Source of the DNA: Buchnera aphidicola (Meitanaphis flavogallis)
GTDB lineage: Bacteria; Pseudomonadota; Gammaproteobacteria; Enterobacterales; Enterobacteriaceae
DNA length: 64,000 bases
Direction: 5' to 3'
Assembly: GCA_039830035.1 (NCBI GenBank)
Contig: CP140038.1
Location: 434,001-498,000, forward strand
The notes beneath the pieces were generated by a model. It was given only the letters and a program-made list of their open reading frames with translations. It was not told the DNA's origin and searched no databases. Positions 44,247 through 55,684 of this stretch are shown piece by piece (position 1 is the stretch's first letter; every line of letters begins with the position of its first letter). The position numbers and the translations under genes are program-made.

Positions 44247-46085
44247 ATGAACATAATATTTTTATTAAAAGAAGCTATTAAAAAAAATATTATCACTCCA
44301 TCAGATTTCTATTTCTCTATCTCTATTGCACAAAATCAGTCACCAAAAATAATATTATCAACTATTTGTATTAGTTATTTCACCAGAATAGGACATACGT
44401 GTCTTCCAATTTCAGTTCTAGAAAATAAACAAGTATTTAACAAAAAAAATCATACTAAGTTAATTAATAAAATTTGGAAAACAACAAAATTATCACATAA
44501 TTTTCAATTAGAATTATTAAAAAATAAAGTTATTAGTAATGGATCTTTACCTACTCCTCTCATTGTCTTTAATAACAAAATATACTTAAATAAAATATGG
44601 ATAGCAGAAAAAAAAATATTTAACTTTATATCACAAAATCAAAATAATAAAATAAAAAATATAATCATAATTAAGCAAAAAATAAAATTTCTATTATGTA
44701 AAAATACTGAAACTTTACAAAAAATTGCAATCATTTTATCTATCATTAACAAAGTAACATTTATCATGGGAGGTCCTGGAACAGGAAAAACTACGATAGC
44801 ATTTAAAATATTAATAGCTATTCTTACAATATCTAATAAAAAATTAAATATTCAGTTAACAGCTCCCACAGGAAAAGCTGCCAATCGTTTAACTGAATCT
44901 ATAAAAAAATCTATATCAATATTTTCGCATTTATATAAAAATAGTTTACTAATAAAACCCGCTATTACCTTACATCGTCTTTTAGGTATCAACATGGAAA
45001 ATACTTTAAATATAAAAAAATTAGACAAAATTTCAGAAATAGATGTATTAATAGTAGACGAATCGTCTATGATTGACGTTTTTATTATGGAAAAATTAAT
45101 TGATAATATATCAAAAAAAACCAAAATAATATTTTTAGGTGATCACAATCAATTACCTTCAATAAATTGTGGTCATATTTTAAAAGATATTCATAGTTAC
45201 TACTGTAATGGATATAGTCCATCTACAAAAAAAACAATTACTTTTTTTGATATTACTGATGTTAAAGAAATTAAAAAACATAAATTTTCTAATATCAGCG
45301 ATAAAATATGCATTTTAAAAAAAAACTATCGTTTTCATATTCAATCTAATATTTCTAAAATATCTACTAAAATTAAACAAAATAAATTTAATAATTTTCA
45401 AAAATTATTTTGTAACATATATCAAGATGTCAATTTCCATTGTATCGACACCATTCAAGATTATAAAAAAATGATTCTAAATTTAACTGAAAATAACATA
45501 AATTATTGGAACTGCTTAAACAAAAAAAAAACTCCTATTGAAATTATATCAAATTTTAATAATTATAGACTAATATGTGTTTTACAAGAAGGACCATTTG
45601 GAGTAAAAGGACTTAATTTAGAATTAGAAAATGAAATGAAAAATAGAGGATTAATTAAAACCATTAAAATCAATAAAAACATAATATATTTTGGACAACC
45701 AATCTTAATTTTAAAAAACGACTACGATCTAAAATTGTATAATGGAGACTCAGGTATTATTATACACGACGATAAAAAAGAATTACAAGCTTGTTTTTTA
45801 ATAAATGATAAAAAAATAAAATTTATACCTATTAATTTGCTACCGAAATTTCAAACAAACTGGGCAATGACCGTACATAAATCACAAGGATCAGAATTTT
45901 GTAACGTAGTTTTAGTATTGCCTAATATTTATTCTGAAATTTTAACTCAAGAACTTATTTATACAGCTATTACTCGAGCAAAAAATAAATTAACTATATA
46001 TAGCAATAAAAAAATATTTAAAAAATCCATAAAAAATAAAACAACCAGATATAGCGGATTATCTATGAATGAATGTTCTTATTAA
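44247..46085 (+). CDS. recD: Exodeoxyribonuclease V alpha subunit (RecD)
   Basis: 5'-3' helicase subunit of RecBCD, SF1B family. 612 residues, against 608 in E. coli. Walker A is IMGGPGTGKTT (about residues 174-184), followed by LTAPTGKAANRL, Walker B LIVDESSMIDV, FLGDHNQLPSI and the C-terminal SF1 motifs AMTVHKSQGSEF and LIYTAITRAKNKL. The gene is intact. It is last in the recC-recB-recD operon, convergent with the initiator tRNA. AGG lies 10 bases before the ATG. Confidence 0.96.
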   Translation: MNIIFLLKEAIKKNIITPSDFYFSISIAQNQSPKIILSTICISYFTRIGHTCLPISVLENKQVFNKKNHTKLINKIWKTTKLSHNFQLELLKNKVISNGSLPTPLIVFNNKIYLNKIWIAEKKIFNFISQNQNNKIKNIIIIKQKIKFLLCKNTETLQKIAIILSIINKVTFIMGGPGTGKTTIAFKILIAILTISNKKLNIQLTAPTGKAANRLTESIKKSISIFSHLYKNSLLIKPAITLHRLLGINMENTLNIKKLDKISEIDVLIVDESSMIDVFIMEKLIDNISKKTKIIFLGDHNQLPSINCGHILKDIHSYYCNGYSPSTKKTITFFDITDVKEIKKHKFSNISDKICILKKNYRFHIQSNISKISTKIKQNKFNNFQKLFCNIYQDVNFHCIDTIQDYKKMILNLTENNINYWNCLNKKKTPIEIISNFNNYRLICVLQEGPFGVKGLNLELENEMKNRGLIKTIKINKNIIYFGQPILILKNDYDLKLYNGDSGIIIHDDKKELQACFLINDKKIKFIPINLLPKFQTNWAMTVHKSQGSEFCNVVLVLPNIYSEILTQELIYTAITRAKNKLTIYSNKKIFKKSIKNKTTRYSGLSMNECSY

Positions 46086-46169
46086 TTTAAGAACAATTAA
46101 AATGTTTCCAAACGATATTCTAATAATTAATAAAACCGCTATAAATACTTTAAGTATAATAAAGAACGG

Positions 46170-46243
<74 letters not shown>

Positions 46244-46821
46244 TCTTATACTTAAAACTATACCCTATTATAATAAATATGCAATCTTTTTTTTAAATTT
46301 TAATATAAATAAAAACATAAAATATAAATTCATTAAAAAAAAATTAAATTTCTTTATAAAAACTGTCCTAAAAGTTTATTTTAGAATATATAAAAAAATA
46401 ACACACGTACAATAACTTTAATTAAATCGTTAATGTTAAAATATCAATGTTTAAAAAAATAAAAATATCTATAATAACAAACTGAAAATATATTTTAACA
46501 TATGACAATCAACTGATAAAATGTTTTACAATAAATGTTCAAATGGAAAAAATTATTAAAAACAATATAAATTAAAAAAATTAAATAAAAATATTATTTT
46601 AAAATAATTCTTATATTCCACAAAATAAATACCTATTAATTTATACAACATTAAACCTTTCAAAAATTAGATATTAATAAATTTATTATTCAACAAAATT
46701 AAACCTTTACCAAAAAATTAAAAAAATGATATTATTCTAAATTCTATAAACACTATAAACATCATATAAACTTTAACTCACATAACAATTATAGTTAAAA
46801 CTATTAAAATCATACTAACTA
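46244..46821. other. Intergenic region upstream of tRNA-fMet and ribE
   Basis: About 580 bases between a minus-strand tRNA and plus-strand ribE. No gene or remnant is recognisable in either strand. The tRNA promoter should lie just right of 46243. No FMN riboswitch-like sequence is visible ahead of ribE. Confidence 0.5.
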
Positions 46822-46836
46822 GTGTATACAATAAAT

Positions 46837-47316
46837 ATGAAAATTATTGAAGCAACTGTCTTAGCACAAACAGCAAAAATTGCTATAATTATTAGCAGAT
46901 TTAATTATTTTATCAATAAACATCTATTAGACGGGACACTAAATACTCTTAAACGAATAGGACAAATAAAAGATGAAAATATAACCATTATATATGTTCC
47001 AGGAACCTTTGAAATTCCTATTATCGCACATACTATAGCTAATAAAAAAAAATACAACGCTATCATTGTATTAGGAACAATTATTAAAGGAAGTACTGTT
47101 CATTTCTCTCTTCTATCAAATGAAGTTATAAAACAAGTATCTAAAATTAGTACTCAATATAACATTCCTATCTCCTTTGGAATTATTACAGCTAATAATA
47201 TTCAACAAGCCATAGAACGCGCAGGAACAAAAATAGGAAATAAAGGATCAGAATCTGCTTTAGTTGCATTAGAAATGATTAATATTATTGATACCATTAA
47301 TAAAAATCAAATATAA
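46837..47316 (+). CDS. ribE: 6,7-dimethyl-8-ribityllumazine synthase
   Basis: Condenses the ribityl-diaminouracil with dihydroxybutanone phosphate in riboflavin synthesis; also called ribH. The ATG at 46837 gives MKIIEATVLAQTAKIAIIISRFN and 159 residues (156 in E. coli). A GTG five codons earlier is unlikely. Motifs are VPGTFEIPIIA, LGTIIKGSTVHF (with the active-site His) and AIERAGTKIGNKGSESALVALEM. The phosphate-binding loop of most enzymes reads IRGxTxHF; here it is IKGSTVHF. Grouped with ribD, thiL and nusB, as in E. coli but in a changed order. Confidence 0.95.
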   Translation: MKIIEATVLAQTAKIAIIISRFNYFINKHLLDGTLNTLKRIGQIKDENITIIYVPGTFEIPIIAHTIANKKKYNAIIVLGTIIKGSTVHFSLLSNEVIKQVSKISTQYNIPISFGIITANNIQQAIERAGTKIGNKGSESALVALEMINIIDTINKNQI

Positions 47317-47396
47317 TGTTTAATTAATCAATATTTCTATAAAATATAAAACGTATGTTTTAAATAAAACAAATACATCTTAAAATAGAAATCTAT

Positions 47397-48368
47397 ATGA
47401 ACTTAAATGAATTCGAAATCATTCAAAATTACTTTGGAAACACATTAAAAAAACATGACAAGCATGTTATCCAAGATATTGGAGATGATTGCGCAATAAT
47501 AACAATACCAAAGAATAATACTCTCGCTATTAGCACCGATTCATTAATAGAAGGAACTCATTTTTTTAAAAATACTCACCCTACTGACTTAGGATACAAA
47601 ATAATTGCAATAAATCTAAGTGACCTTGCAGCCATGGGATCCAAGCCTAAATGGATTACATTATCACTTACTCTTCCAAAAGTTAATATATATTGGATAA
47701 AACATTTTAGTCAAAGTTTTTTTCGTACATTAAATACTTATAATATGAAATTAATTGGAGGCAATACTACTAGTGGACCACTAAGTATAACAGCCAGTAT
47801 TTATGGAATTATTCCCAAAAAAAAAGCTTTATTAAGAAATGGAGCAAAAATTGGAGATTTAATATATGTTACTGGAACTTTGGGAGATAGTGCAGCAGGT
47901 TTATTTTTACTAAAAAATAAAAAATATAATATAAAAAAGGATTTCGATTATCTAATTAAAAAACATTTACACCCCATTCCAAGAACCACGCATGGACAGT
48001 TATTGAGAACTATTGCTAATTCTGCCATTGATATATCAGACGGATTGTTGACTGATTTAAAAAAAATTTTAGAATCTAGTAAACATGGAGCAAACATAAA
48101 TTTAGAAAAACTACCAATTTCTAAAAAACTCAAACAGAATTTTACAAAAAAAAAATGTTTAACTTTTGCTGCAAATTCAGGAGAAGATTATGAAATTTGT
48201 TTTACAATACCAAAAAAAAATATATCAATTTTAAATAACAAAATTCATCACTTAGGAATACCTTACACTTGTATTGGAGAAATCCATCACATTAAAAAAG
48301 GATACAACATTTTTTATAATAAAAAAAAAATACACTTCTCATGCAAAGGATACGATCATTTTTGTTAA
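47397..48368 (+). CDS. thiL: Thiamine-monophosphate kinase
   Basis: Phosphorylates thiamine monophosphate to thiamine diphosphate. 323 residues, against 325 in E. coli. Family blocks are the N-terminal NEFEIIQNYF, the Asp-rich DIGDDCAIITIP, STDSLIEGTHFF, INLSDLAAMGSKPKW, GGNTTSGPL, GTLGDSAAGLFLL, AIDISDGLLTDL and NSGEDYEICFT, all with the metal-binding aspartates. The product is the cofactor of Dxs in the same window. It is 80 bases after ribE. Confidence 0.96.
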   Translation: MNLNEFEIIQNYFGNTLKKHDKHVIQDIGDDCAIITIPKNNTLAISTDSLIEGTHFFKNTHPTDLGYKIIAINLSDLAAMGSKPKWITLSLTLPKVNIYWIKHFSQSFFRTLNTYNMKLIGGNTTSGPLSITASIYGIIPKKKALLRNGAKIGDLIYVTGTLGDSAAGLFLLKNKKYNIKKDFDYLIKKHLHPIPRTTHGQLLRTIANSAIDISDGLLTDLKKILESSKHGANINLEKLPISKKLKQNFTKKKCLTFAANSGEDYEICFTIPKKNISILNNKIHHLGIPYTCIGEIHHIKKGYNIFYNKKKIHFSCKGYDHFC

Positions 48369-48471
48369 AACACTAAAAACATTTTAATTACAATATTTCT
48401 AACATGTTTTTACATTTTAAATGTAACTACTACCATTCTCTAATAATAAGGACTATTATTCTAAGAAAGTT

Positions 48472-49596
48472 ATGAACAAAACCATTAAAACAGACATATT
48501 TTATATGAATAAAGCAATACAAATAGCTAAAAAAGGAATATTAACTACATCACCAAATCCAAATGTTGGATGCATTATAGTCAAAAATAATATTATTTTA
48601 GGAAAAGGATGGCATAAAAAAACTGGACAACCACACGCAGAAATATATGCTTTAAAACAAGCAGGAATAAAAGCAAAAGGGGCTACAGCATATATTACTC
48701 TAGAACCATGTAGTCATTTTGGGCATACTCCTCCTTGCTGTATAGAATTAATAAAATCAGGCATTTCTAGAGTAGTAATATCAACGATAGATCCAAATCC
48801 AAAAGTATCGGGAAATGGAATAAAATGGCTTAAAAAAAAAGGAATTATAGTAAAAGTAGGAGTAATACCTAATAAATCTGAAGATATAAACAAAGGATTT
48901 TTTCAAAGAATGCGAACTGGAATTCCTTGGATTCAATTAAAACTCGCTAGCTCAATTGATGGACGTACCGCACTATACAATGGATTAAGTAAATGGATTA
49001 CATCATATAAATCTCGTCAAGATGTTCACATTCATAGACGACTGTCTGATGCTATTATCAGTAGTAGTAGTTCTGTCATTACAGACAACGCATTATTAAC
49101 CGTAAGACAAACATCCATAAAAAAAGAAAACAATATAGATTGGAATAACAAAAATAAAATTCAACAACCTTTACGCGTTATTATTGATAGCAAGAATCGT
49201 ATAACTCCCTTACATAAATGTATAAAAGAACCTGGTAACATACTACTTATAAGATTAACACCTGATAATAAATGTTGGCCAAATCATGTCGAACAAGTAA
49301 TATTAAAAAATAAAAAAAACAATATAAATCTAATGCACCTTATAAAATTATTAGGAAAACGTCAAATCAATAAAATATGGATAGAATCAGGAGCATCATT
49401 ATCTGGATCCTTTTTAAAATTAAACATCATTAACGAAATTATTATTTATATAGCTCCAAAACTATTAGGTCACTATGCAAAACCATTATTTATACTCGAT
49501 AAGTATGAAAAATTATCTTGGGTTCCTCGATTTAATTTTAAAAATATTACTAAGATAGGACAAGACATTAAATTAACATTAACAAAAAAAATCTAA
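48472..49596 (+). CDS. ribD: Bifunctional riboflavin deaminase/reductase RibD
   Basis: Deaminates and then reduces pyrimidine intermediates of riboflavin synthesis. 374 residues, against 367 in E. coli. The N-terminal deaminase domain has the zinc site: PHAEIYAL and [13 protein letters not shown], with [12 protein letters not shown] ahead. The C-terminal reductase domain has [27 protein letters not shown] and [11 protein letters not shown]. One uninterrupted frame carries both domains; as far as I recall, some Buchnera have the two activities as separate genes. It precedes nusB by 44 bases. Confidence 0.96.
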   Translation: MNKTIKTDIFYMNKAIQIAKKGILTTSPNPNVGCIIVKNNIILGKGWHKKTGQPHAEIYALKQAGIKAKGATAYITLEPCSHFGHTPPCCIELIKSGISRVVISTIDPNPKVSGNGIKWLKKKGIIVKVGVIPNKSEDINKGFFQRMRTGIPWIQLKLASSIDGRTALYNGLSKWITSYKSRQDVHIHRRLSDAIISSSSSVITDNALLTVRQTSIKKENNIDWNNKNKIQQPLRVIIDSKNRITPLHKCIKEPGNILLIRLTPDNKCWPNHVEQVILKNKKNNINLMHLIKLLGKRQINKIWIESGASLSGSFLKLNIINEIIIYIAPKLLGHYAKPLFILDKYEKLSWVPRFNFKNITKIGQDIKLTLTKKI

Positions 49597-49640
49597 CAAC
49601 TACTTTTTTTAAAAACAACAAGGAACTTATTTATCTACTT

Positions 49641-50063
49641 ATGAAATCTTTACCTAGAAGAAAAGCACGAGAATGCGCTGTACAAGCACTGTATTCATGG
49701 CAGTTATCACAAAATAATATTTATGAAATAGAAAATCAATTCTATGAAAAAAATAATATGCAAAACATCGATAAAATTTATTTTCATGAATTGATCATAG
49801 AAATAACAAATAATCAAAAACATTTAGATACATTAATGAAACCTTATCTTTCTAGATCTATTAATGAGCTAGGGCAAATTGAGAAAGCTATTCTCAGAAT
49901 TTCTTTCTATGAATTAGAAAGAAGACACGATATTCCTTATAAAGTAACTATTAACGAAGGAATTGAATTAGCAAAATTGTTTGGAGCAAAAGAAAGTCAC
50001 AAATTTATAAATGGAGTTTTAGATAAAGCTGCTATAAAAATAAGATATCATATAAAACAATAA
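49641..50063 (+). CDS. nusB: Transcription antitermination factor NusB
   Basis: RNA-binding protein that, with NusE (S10), prevents termination in rRNA operons. 140 residues, against 139 in E. coli. All-helical; starts [23 protein letters not shown] (family [18 protein letters not shown]), with [23 protein letters not shown] and [27 protein letters not shown]. Complete. Its stop is only 12 bases from that of convergent dxs, which leaves little room for a separate terminator. Confidence 0.97.
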   Translation: MKSLPRRKARECAVQALYSWQLSQNNIYEIENQFYEKNNMQNIDKIYFHELIIEITNNQKHLDTLMKPYLSRSINELGQIEKAILRISFYELERRHDIPYKVTINEGIELAKLFGAKESHKFINGVLDKAAIKIRYHIKQ

Positions 50064-50075
50064 AACATAATTATC

Positions 50076-51941
50076 TCACTCATTTAACCATGATAAAATT
50101 TTTTCTAAAATACCATCTGCATCTAACTTATATTCACTACGGATTTCAGCTTGATTTCCTTGAGGAACAAATTTATCTGGAATTCCAATATTTAAAATAG
50201 GAATAGTAATTTTTTTTCGCATAAATAGTTCATTAATGCTACTACCAGCTCCACCTGCAATTATTCCTTCTTCAAGGGTAACAAAAAAATCATGATATTT
50301 TGTCAAATTTAAAATCAAATCGATATCTAATGGTTTTACAAAACGCATATCCACTAAAGTTAAATTTAATTTCTGCGCTACTTGTTCAGCAAAAATACAT
50401 AGTGGTCCAAAATTTAAAATAGCAATCTTTTTTCCTAATCTTTTTAAAATACCTTTCCCAACTGGAATTGATCTCATAGATTGTAGAGCTATTCCAGTTC
50501 CACTACCTCTTGGATATCTCACTACACTAGGCCCTTGTCGATAACAATACCCAGTGTAAAGCATTTGAAAACATTCATTTTCATTGCTAGGAGTCATAAT
50601 GATAATATTTGGAATACATCTCAAATAAGTTAAATCAAACACTCCTTGATGAGTTTCACCATCTTGACCAACTATTCCCCCTCTATCAATTGCAAATAAT
50701 ACAGGCAATTTTTGAAGTGCTACATCATGTATTACTTGATCATAGGCTCTTTGAAGAAAAGTAGAATAAATTGCAAGAACAGGTTTATAACCACTAATAG
50801 CTAATCCTGCGGAAAAAGTTACAGCATGTTGTTCAGCTATTGCAACATCAAAATACTGATCAGGAAAACATTTGGAAAAATTAACCATCCCTGAACCTTC
50901 TGCCATAGCAGGTGTAATTCCTATTAATTTTTTATCAGTTTTTGCTATAGTACATAACCAATGTCCAAACACTTCAGAATAAGTAAGATTATCTTTAATT
51001 TCTGCACACATCTTTCCAGTTAGAACATCAAATTTAGGAACAGAATGCCATTTTGTAGGATTTAATTCAGCAGGAAAATACCCTTTTCCTTTTTTAGTTA
51101 TTATATGTAATACATTAGTATACTTTTGAGTACTTAATCTACTAATTACATCTACTAACAAAAAAACATCATGTCCATCCACAGGACCAAAATACTGGAA
51201 TCCTAAATTTTCGAAAAAAGTATTAGACGATCTTATATCCTCTAAATATTTTTTTTGATACAACGAGTCATTTTTTAAAAAATCAGACCTAATACAGAAA
51301 CTACTCTTTTTTTTATATCTTTTTATCCATTTAAAATTTAATTTAGATTTAGAAAAAGACGAATGTAAAGCACCTACATTTTTTGAAATAGACATGTCAT
51401 TATGATTTAATATCACTAGTAAACGTATACTATTATATCCAGCATGATTAATTGCTTCAAATGCCATACCTGAAGTCATTGCACCGTCACCAATAACACA
51501 TATGGTTTTTCTACCTTTTTTTTCTTTTTTAGAAGCAATTGCCATACCAACCCCAGCACTAATTGAAGTGGAAGCATGACCAACACCTAAAACATCATAT
51601 TCACTTTCTTGTCTACTAGGAAACGAACGTATCCCATGTCTTGTACGAATACTAAATATACTATTCCTCCTTCCAGTTAAAATTTTATGAGGATAAGTTT
51701 GATGACCTACATCCCATATTAAATTATCAAAAGGAGTATCAAGTACATAATGCAATGCTACTGTAACTTCAATAACTCCTAAACTAGAAGACAAATGCCC
51801 ACTAGATTGACTAATAGTTTCCAATAAATATTGACGTAACTCAAAACATAACTGAGGTAATTTTTCAATAGATAATAACTTCAATTGTTTAACTGAATTT
51901 GCTAAATACAATATTGGATATTTTTTACAATTAAAATTCAT
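50076..51941 (-). CDS. dxs: 1-deoxy-D-xylulose-5-phosphate synthase
   Basis: Thiamine-diphosphate enzyme that joins pyruvate and glyceraldehyde 3-phosphate, first step of the MEP pathway. The ATG at 51941 gives [13 protein letters not shown] and 621 residues (620 in E. coli); an ATG ten codons earlier overlaps ispA and is less likely. ThDP motif [18 protein letters not shown], the catalytic-site [39 protein letters not shown] and YPRGSGTG are present. The loop around 215-230 is more divergent than the rest. It follows ispA by 19 bases, the ispA-dxs pair of E. coli. Confidence 0.97.
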   Translation of the reverse strand: MNFNCKKYPILYLANSVKQLKLLSIEKLPQLCFELRQYLLETISQSSGHLSSSLGVIEVTVALHYVLDTPFDNLIWDVGHQTYPHKILTGRRNSIFSIRTRHGIRSFPSRQESEYDVLGVGHASTSISAGVGMAIASKKEKKGRKTICVIGDGAMTSGMAFEAINHAGYNSIRLLVILNHNDMSISKNVGALHSSFSKSKLNFKWIKRYKKKSSFCIRSDFLKNDSLYQKKYLEDIRSSNTFFENLGFQYFGPVDGHDVFLLVDVISRLSTQKYTNVLHIITKKGKGYFPAELNPTKWHSVPKFDVLTGKMCAEIKDNLTYSEVFGHWLCTIAKTDKKLIGITPAMAEGSGMVNFSKCFPDQYFDVAIAEQHAVTFSAGLAISGYKPVLAIYSTFLQRAYDQVIHDVALQKLPVLFAIDRGGIVGQDGETHQGVFDLTYLRCIPNIIIMTPSNENECFQMLYTGYCYRQGPSVVRYPRGSGTGIALQSMRSIPVGKGILKRLGKKIAILNFGPLCIFAEQVAQKLNLTLVDMRFVKPLDIDLILNLTKYHDFFVTLEEGIIAGGAGSSINELFMRKKITIPILNIGIPDKFVPQGNQAEIRSEYKLDADGILEKILSWLNE

Positions 51942-51960
51942 TATAAACTCATCATAAAAA

Positions 51961-52860
51961 CTATTTATCACGCGTAATTATGTAATATGCTAATTTTTGT
52001 AATAATACTACATCTATCCACTTATGAGATAAAATTTCTAAACATTCTAATGATTTTGTATACAATTTTTCTAATTTTTTCTTAGATTTTTGTAAACCAA
52101 TTATTGATGGAAATGTGTTTCCTTTAAAAATTTTATTAGCATTTGTCGGAATTGTTGTGCCATGTGAATCATTTACAAAATCAAGAATATCATCCTGAAT
52201 CTGAAAAGCAAGACTAATATTTCTAGAATATTGTTCTAACGCTACAATAATTTTCTTTTCGCGTATATTACTAGAAATTAAAACTAAACGAATCGCAGTG
52301 CTAATTAAAGATCCAGTTTTATACCAGTATATTTCTTCTAATTGATTCAAATTAACACATTTTTTTTTTGATTCTAAATCAAAAAATTGACCAATACACA
52401 TACCCAATAAACCAGAAGCATTTGACAATTCTAAAATTATTTTAATTTTCTTAACGTTAGATATTGTGTTTTCATTCCAATTAGACAAGATATTAAAAGA
52501 TAAACATTGTAATGCATTACCAGCCAATATAGCAGTAGATTCTCCAAATTTTATATAACAAGAATCTTTTCCTCTTCTTAATACATCATTATCTAATGAT
52601 GGCAAATCGTCGTGAATTAAAGAATACGCATGCATAAATTCTATAGAAGAAGCTAATATATCTATAACATGGAAATTTACTTGAAACATGCTTCCTATAA
52701 TATACATTAATATAGGACGGATTCTTTTACCACCTAAAAGCACTCCATACTTCATAGCATGTAACAAATCAGAATCTTGAAATGGCAACGTTTCTAAAAG
52801 TTCAGACATAAAATTATCAATTCGTTTTCGTTTTACATGAAAAAATTCAACTAAATCCAT
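51961..52860 (-). CDS. ispA: Farnesyl diphosphate synthase
   Basis: Condenses isopentenyl and dimethylallyl/geranyl diphosphates to farnesyl diphosphate. 299 residues, as in E. coli. First Asp-rich motif [15 protein letters not shown], second [13 protein letters not shown], with GGKRIRPIL near residue 43 and [10 protein letters not shown]. In E. coli FARM is DDLPAMDDDD, so the region is slightly changed but the key aspartates remain. Upstream xseB of E. coli is absent. Products serve ubiquinone, bactoprenol and haem O (CyoE). Confidence 0.96.
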   Translation of the reverse strand: MDLVEFFHVKRKRIDNFMSELLETLPFQDSDLLHAMKYGVLLGGKRIRPILMYIIGSMFQVNFHVIDILASSIEFMHAYSLIHDDLPSLDNDVLRRGKDSCYIKFGESTAILAGNALQCLSFNILSNWNENTISNVKKIKIILELSNASGLLGMCIGQFFDLESKKKCVNLNQLEEIYWYKTGSLISTAIRLVLISSNIREKKIIVALEQYSRNISLAFQIQDDILDFVNDSHGTTIPTNANKIFKGNTFPSIIGLQKSKKKLEKLYTKSLECLEILSHKWIDVVLLQKLAYYIITRDK

Positions 52861-53195
52861 GTTTAGTCCCTATATATATTCAATAAAGAAACAAAATATT
52901 AGTAACAAAAATTAATTATTTATCATACTACTAAAAATAATACTAATTCTAAAATACTAAAATATAAATATATTCCTCAAATTTTATAAAACAATAATTT
53001 TAGATTATTTTATTATAATATACATCATATTATTTATATATCACGCATCATAAACATAAACATAAAAATTATCATAATAAAAATTCTATAAATAACCTCG
53101 TCGATTGTTATATTTAAAAAATTTAATGTTTAACATTTATTAACAATAGGATACTTAATTAACACTAAAAATTGCATGTATTTTAAAATATTTAT
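52861..53195. other. Intergenic region yajR-ispA
   Basis: About 335 bases between minus-strand genes. In E. coli xseB, thiI, yajL, panE and yajQ lie here; none leaves a recognisable trace. The ispA promoter is expected near its right end relative to transcription (52861-52950), with no clear boxes. Confidence 0.4.
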
Positions 53196-54371
53196 TCAAA
53201 CCTTATGACATCGAATATTCATAAGCAACCAAATAAAAAAAATTATTAATTCAAAAGAAAATACAACAACACTGCTGTTATAATTTAAAATCAATCCCCC
53301 TAATATACTCCCTATAAAAGAACCCAAAAATTGACTAATTGAATATATAGCCATAGCAGTACCTTTATAATTTACAGGAGAATTATTACTTACCAAAATA
53401 GGAAGCATAATTTCAAATAAACTAAATACTAAAAAAAATATTTGTAACCAAAGAACTAAAAAGAAAAAATTTTTTATAAAAAGCAAACAAAAAATATTAG
53501 AAACAATTAATAAAGTTATAGACAACATAATCGCAAACTTGTCGCATTTTTTTCTTTCAATATACGAACTAATTGGAAGTACAATAAAAAAAGAAATCAA
53601 AATAGTAGTAAAATATATAATCCAACATGGAACAAAAAAATTTTTATATGAATATAACTGAACTGGAATGGCAATAAAATGTAACATTAATAATAAATGG
53701 AGAAAAAAAATATTTAAATTAAATTTTAATAAAGTAAAACTATTAAATACATTTAATATGTTTTTATATTCGTTATCTATAAAAACACCGTTTTTACTAC
53801 TCATTGGAGTTGGAATAACACAAAAAACTACAAAAATACATATTATTGAAAATATAAAACTAATAAAAAATAAACTATGAATTCCAAAAGAACGAACTAA
53901 GATAGGACTCATGACCATAGCACAAATAAAACTTATTCCAAAACTGATTCCTAAAAATCCCATCGCTTGAGATCTATTTCTTTTTGAAATTGTTTCAGAT
54001 AACAATGTCATACATACCGAAGATATTGCTCCTGATCCCTGCAAACTGCGACCTAATATAATTCCCCAAATAGAACTACTATTAAAACATATAAAACTAC
54101 CTATCAAAAAAAATAGTAATCCCAAAATAATAATATATTTCCGTCCAAATTTATCAGATAACCAACCATAAGGAATTTGAAATAAAGCTTGAAAAAAATT
54201 ATATACTCCCAATGCAACACCTATAAGAAATGTAGTACTACTGTGAAAATACATTCCATACATACCAAAAACAGGTAAAATTATAAACATTCCAAATATA
54301 CGCAAAGAAAAAACAATACATATTCCTAAAACCACTTTCCATTCTCTTATCTCATTATAAAATTTATTCAT
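53196..54371 (-). CDS. yajR: Major facilitator superfamily transporter YajR, lacking the C-terminal domain
   Basis: 391 residues and twelve predicted membrane helices. Close to E. coli YajR (454) through the whole transporter: FSLRIFGMFIILPVFGMYGM, FQIPYGWLSDKFGRK (the MFS motif A), GIILGRSLQGSGAISS, YKGTAMAIYSISQFLGSF. The cytoplasmic YAM ferredoxin-like domain at the end of E. coli YajR (about 65 residues) is absent; the frame stops after helix 12. The substrate is not known. Its order between ispA and cyoE matches E. coli with deletions. It is divergent from tusE. Confidence 0.93.
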   Translation of the reverse strand: MNKFYNEIREWKVVLGICIVFSLRIFGMFIILPVFGMYGMYFHSSTTFLIGVALGVYNFFQALFQIPYGWLSDKFGRKYIIILGLLFFLIGSFICFNSSSIWGIILGRSLQGSGAISSVCMTLLSETISKRNRSQAMGFLGISFGISFICAMVMSPILVRSFGIHSLFFISFIFSIICIFVVFCVIPTPMSSKNGVFIDNEYKNILNVFNSFTLLKFNLNIFFLHLLLMLHFIAIPVQLYSYKNFFVPCWIIYFTTILISFFIVLPISSYIERKKCDKFAIMLSITLLIVSNIFCLLFIKNFFFLVLWLQIFFLVFSLFEIMLPILVSNNSPVNYKGTAMAIYSISQFLGSFIGSILGGLILNYNSSVVVFSFELIIFFIWLLMNIRCHKV

Positions 54372-54499
54372 ATATATTAAATTTCTTATTGTAATGTTAA
54401 TAATACTTATTATAATAAGTCAATTATCATACAAAATAACATTTTTATATTTTCATCTATAGATAATATTTTTATAACACATAATTAAAAATAAATAAC

Positions 54500-54790
54500 A
54501 TGAAAAAAAAATCTAAAAAATACACATATTGGAATGAAAAAATAGCCCAAAATATCGCTAAAAATGAATCTATTGACATGACTAAAGATCATTGGGAAGT
54601 GATATACGCTATGAGAGATTTTTATTTTAAATTTAATTTAACTCCATCTATAATAATGTTAATGAAATTTCTAAAAAAAAGAGGATTAAAAAAAATAAAT
54701 ACCTGTTACTTATTTAAATTATTTCCTATGAGTCCAGTTAAACAAGCAAGTAAAATAGCAGGAATTCCAGAACCATCTAACTGCCTTTGA
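54500..54790 (+). CDS. tusE: Sulfurtransferase TusE
   Basis: Last sulfur carrier before MnmA in 2-thiouridine synthesis of tRNA. 96 residues, against 109 in E. coli, about 11 residues shorter at the N-terminus. Matches: IAKNESIDMTKDHWEVIYAMRDFYFKFN, YLFKLFPMSPVKQASKIAGIPEPSNCL, with the catalytic cysteine second from the end. In E. coli tusE is far from cyo (as yccK); here it is a plus-strand gene between yajR and cyoE. It works with TusA at 31042. Confidence 0.93.
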   Translation: MKKKSKKYTYWNEKIAQNIAKNESIDMTKDHWEVIYAMRDFYFKFNLTPSIIMLMKFLKKRGLKKINTCYLFKLFPMSPVKQASKIAGIPEPSNCL

Positions 54791-54829
54791 AGTTATATTA
54801 AATAAAAAATATAATCATTTAATCTAATT

Positions 54830-55684
54830 CTAACGAACAAAATCAATTGACATCATAATGTTCATGACTAACATAATGATAATGGAACAATAAAAAACAC
54901 TTTTTGAAAAAGTAATATAATTATCATGATAATATTTTTTTATAGCAATATAAAACCATACTGTAGAAAAAATCAATAAAATAAAAAAAAACTTGTATCC
55001 CGTACAATTTGTCACTGTTAAAAGACATGAAAAAACTAAAAAAAATAATATAAATATGTTCATGTGCATACGAGTAATAGACAAGGATTGTACGACAGGA
55101 AATATTGGTATACTAGCATTTTTGTAATCATCTAAATGCATTATAAAAATTGCATAAGAATGAGGTATCTGCCACAAAAACAAAATGACAAATAAATTAA
55201 TAGCACACCAATCTATATGATTTGTAACAGAACAATAACCTAAAACAGGAGGAATAGCACCAGATATACTACCAATAATAGTTGAATATATTGATCGTTT
55301 TTTTAAAAAAAAACTATAAAATACTACATAAATAATTAATCCTAAAAAAGCAAGTACCATACATAATACATTAATAAACCATCCAAAAATAAATAATCCT
55401 AACATTCCTATAAATATCGCAAAAAATATTGCAAAATTATAAATATGAGTAGTAGTAACTAAAATTCTATTTTTAGTCCTATTCATGAGTTTATCTAATT
55501 TATAATCAATAACATTATTAAAAATACAAGAAGATCCAATAACAAAAGATACACTCATTAAATTCAATAATAATAAATAATAGTTAATATTACCCTTTGA
55601 AGCCAAAAAAAAACCGCCTAACGAAGATATTAAATTACCTACTATTATTTTCGGTTTTAAAAGCCCTAAAAAACGTATTATCAT
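54830..55684 (-). CDS. cyoE: Protohaem IX farnesyltransferase (haem O synthase)
   Basis: UbiA-family membrane enzyme that adds farnesyl to haem B, giving haem O for CyoB. 284 residues, against 296 in E. coli, about eight or nine helices. The polyprenyl-diphosphate motif NNVIDYKLDKLMNRTKNR is intact, as is KKRSIYSTIIGSISGAIPPVLGY. The ATG (55684) overlaps the cyoD TGA as ATGA. Last gene of the cyo operon. Farnesyl diphosphate is supplied by IspA, a gene of this window. Confidence 0.97.
   Translation of the reverse strand: MIIRFLGLLKPKIIVGNLISSLGGFFLASKGNINYYLLLLNLMSVSFVIGSSCIFNNVIDYKLDKLMNRTKNRILVTTTHIYNFAIFFAIFIGMLGLFIFGWFINVLCMVLAFLGLIIYVVFYSFFLKKRSIYSTIIGSISGAIPPVLGYCSVTNHIDWCAINLFVILFLWQIPHSYAIFIMHLDDYKNASIPIFPVVQSLSITRMHMNIFILFFLVFSCLLTVTNCTGYKFFFILLIFSTVWFYIAIKKYYHDNYITFSKSVFYCSIIIMLVMNIMMSIDFVR

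Noticed and set aside
46128..46169. Possible terminator downstream of tRNA-fMet (AACCG...CGGTT and ATACTT-T-AAGTAT)
   Set aside because: The outer pairing uses bases of the tRNA 3' end and the inner palindrome has a one-base loop; not a credible stem-loop.
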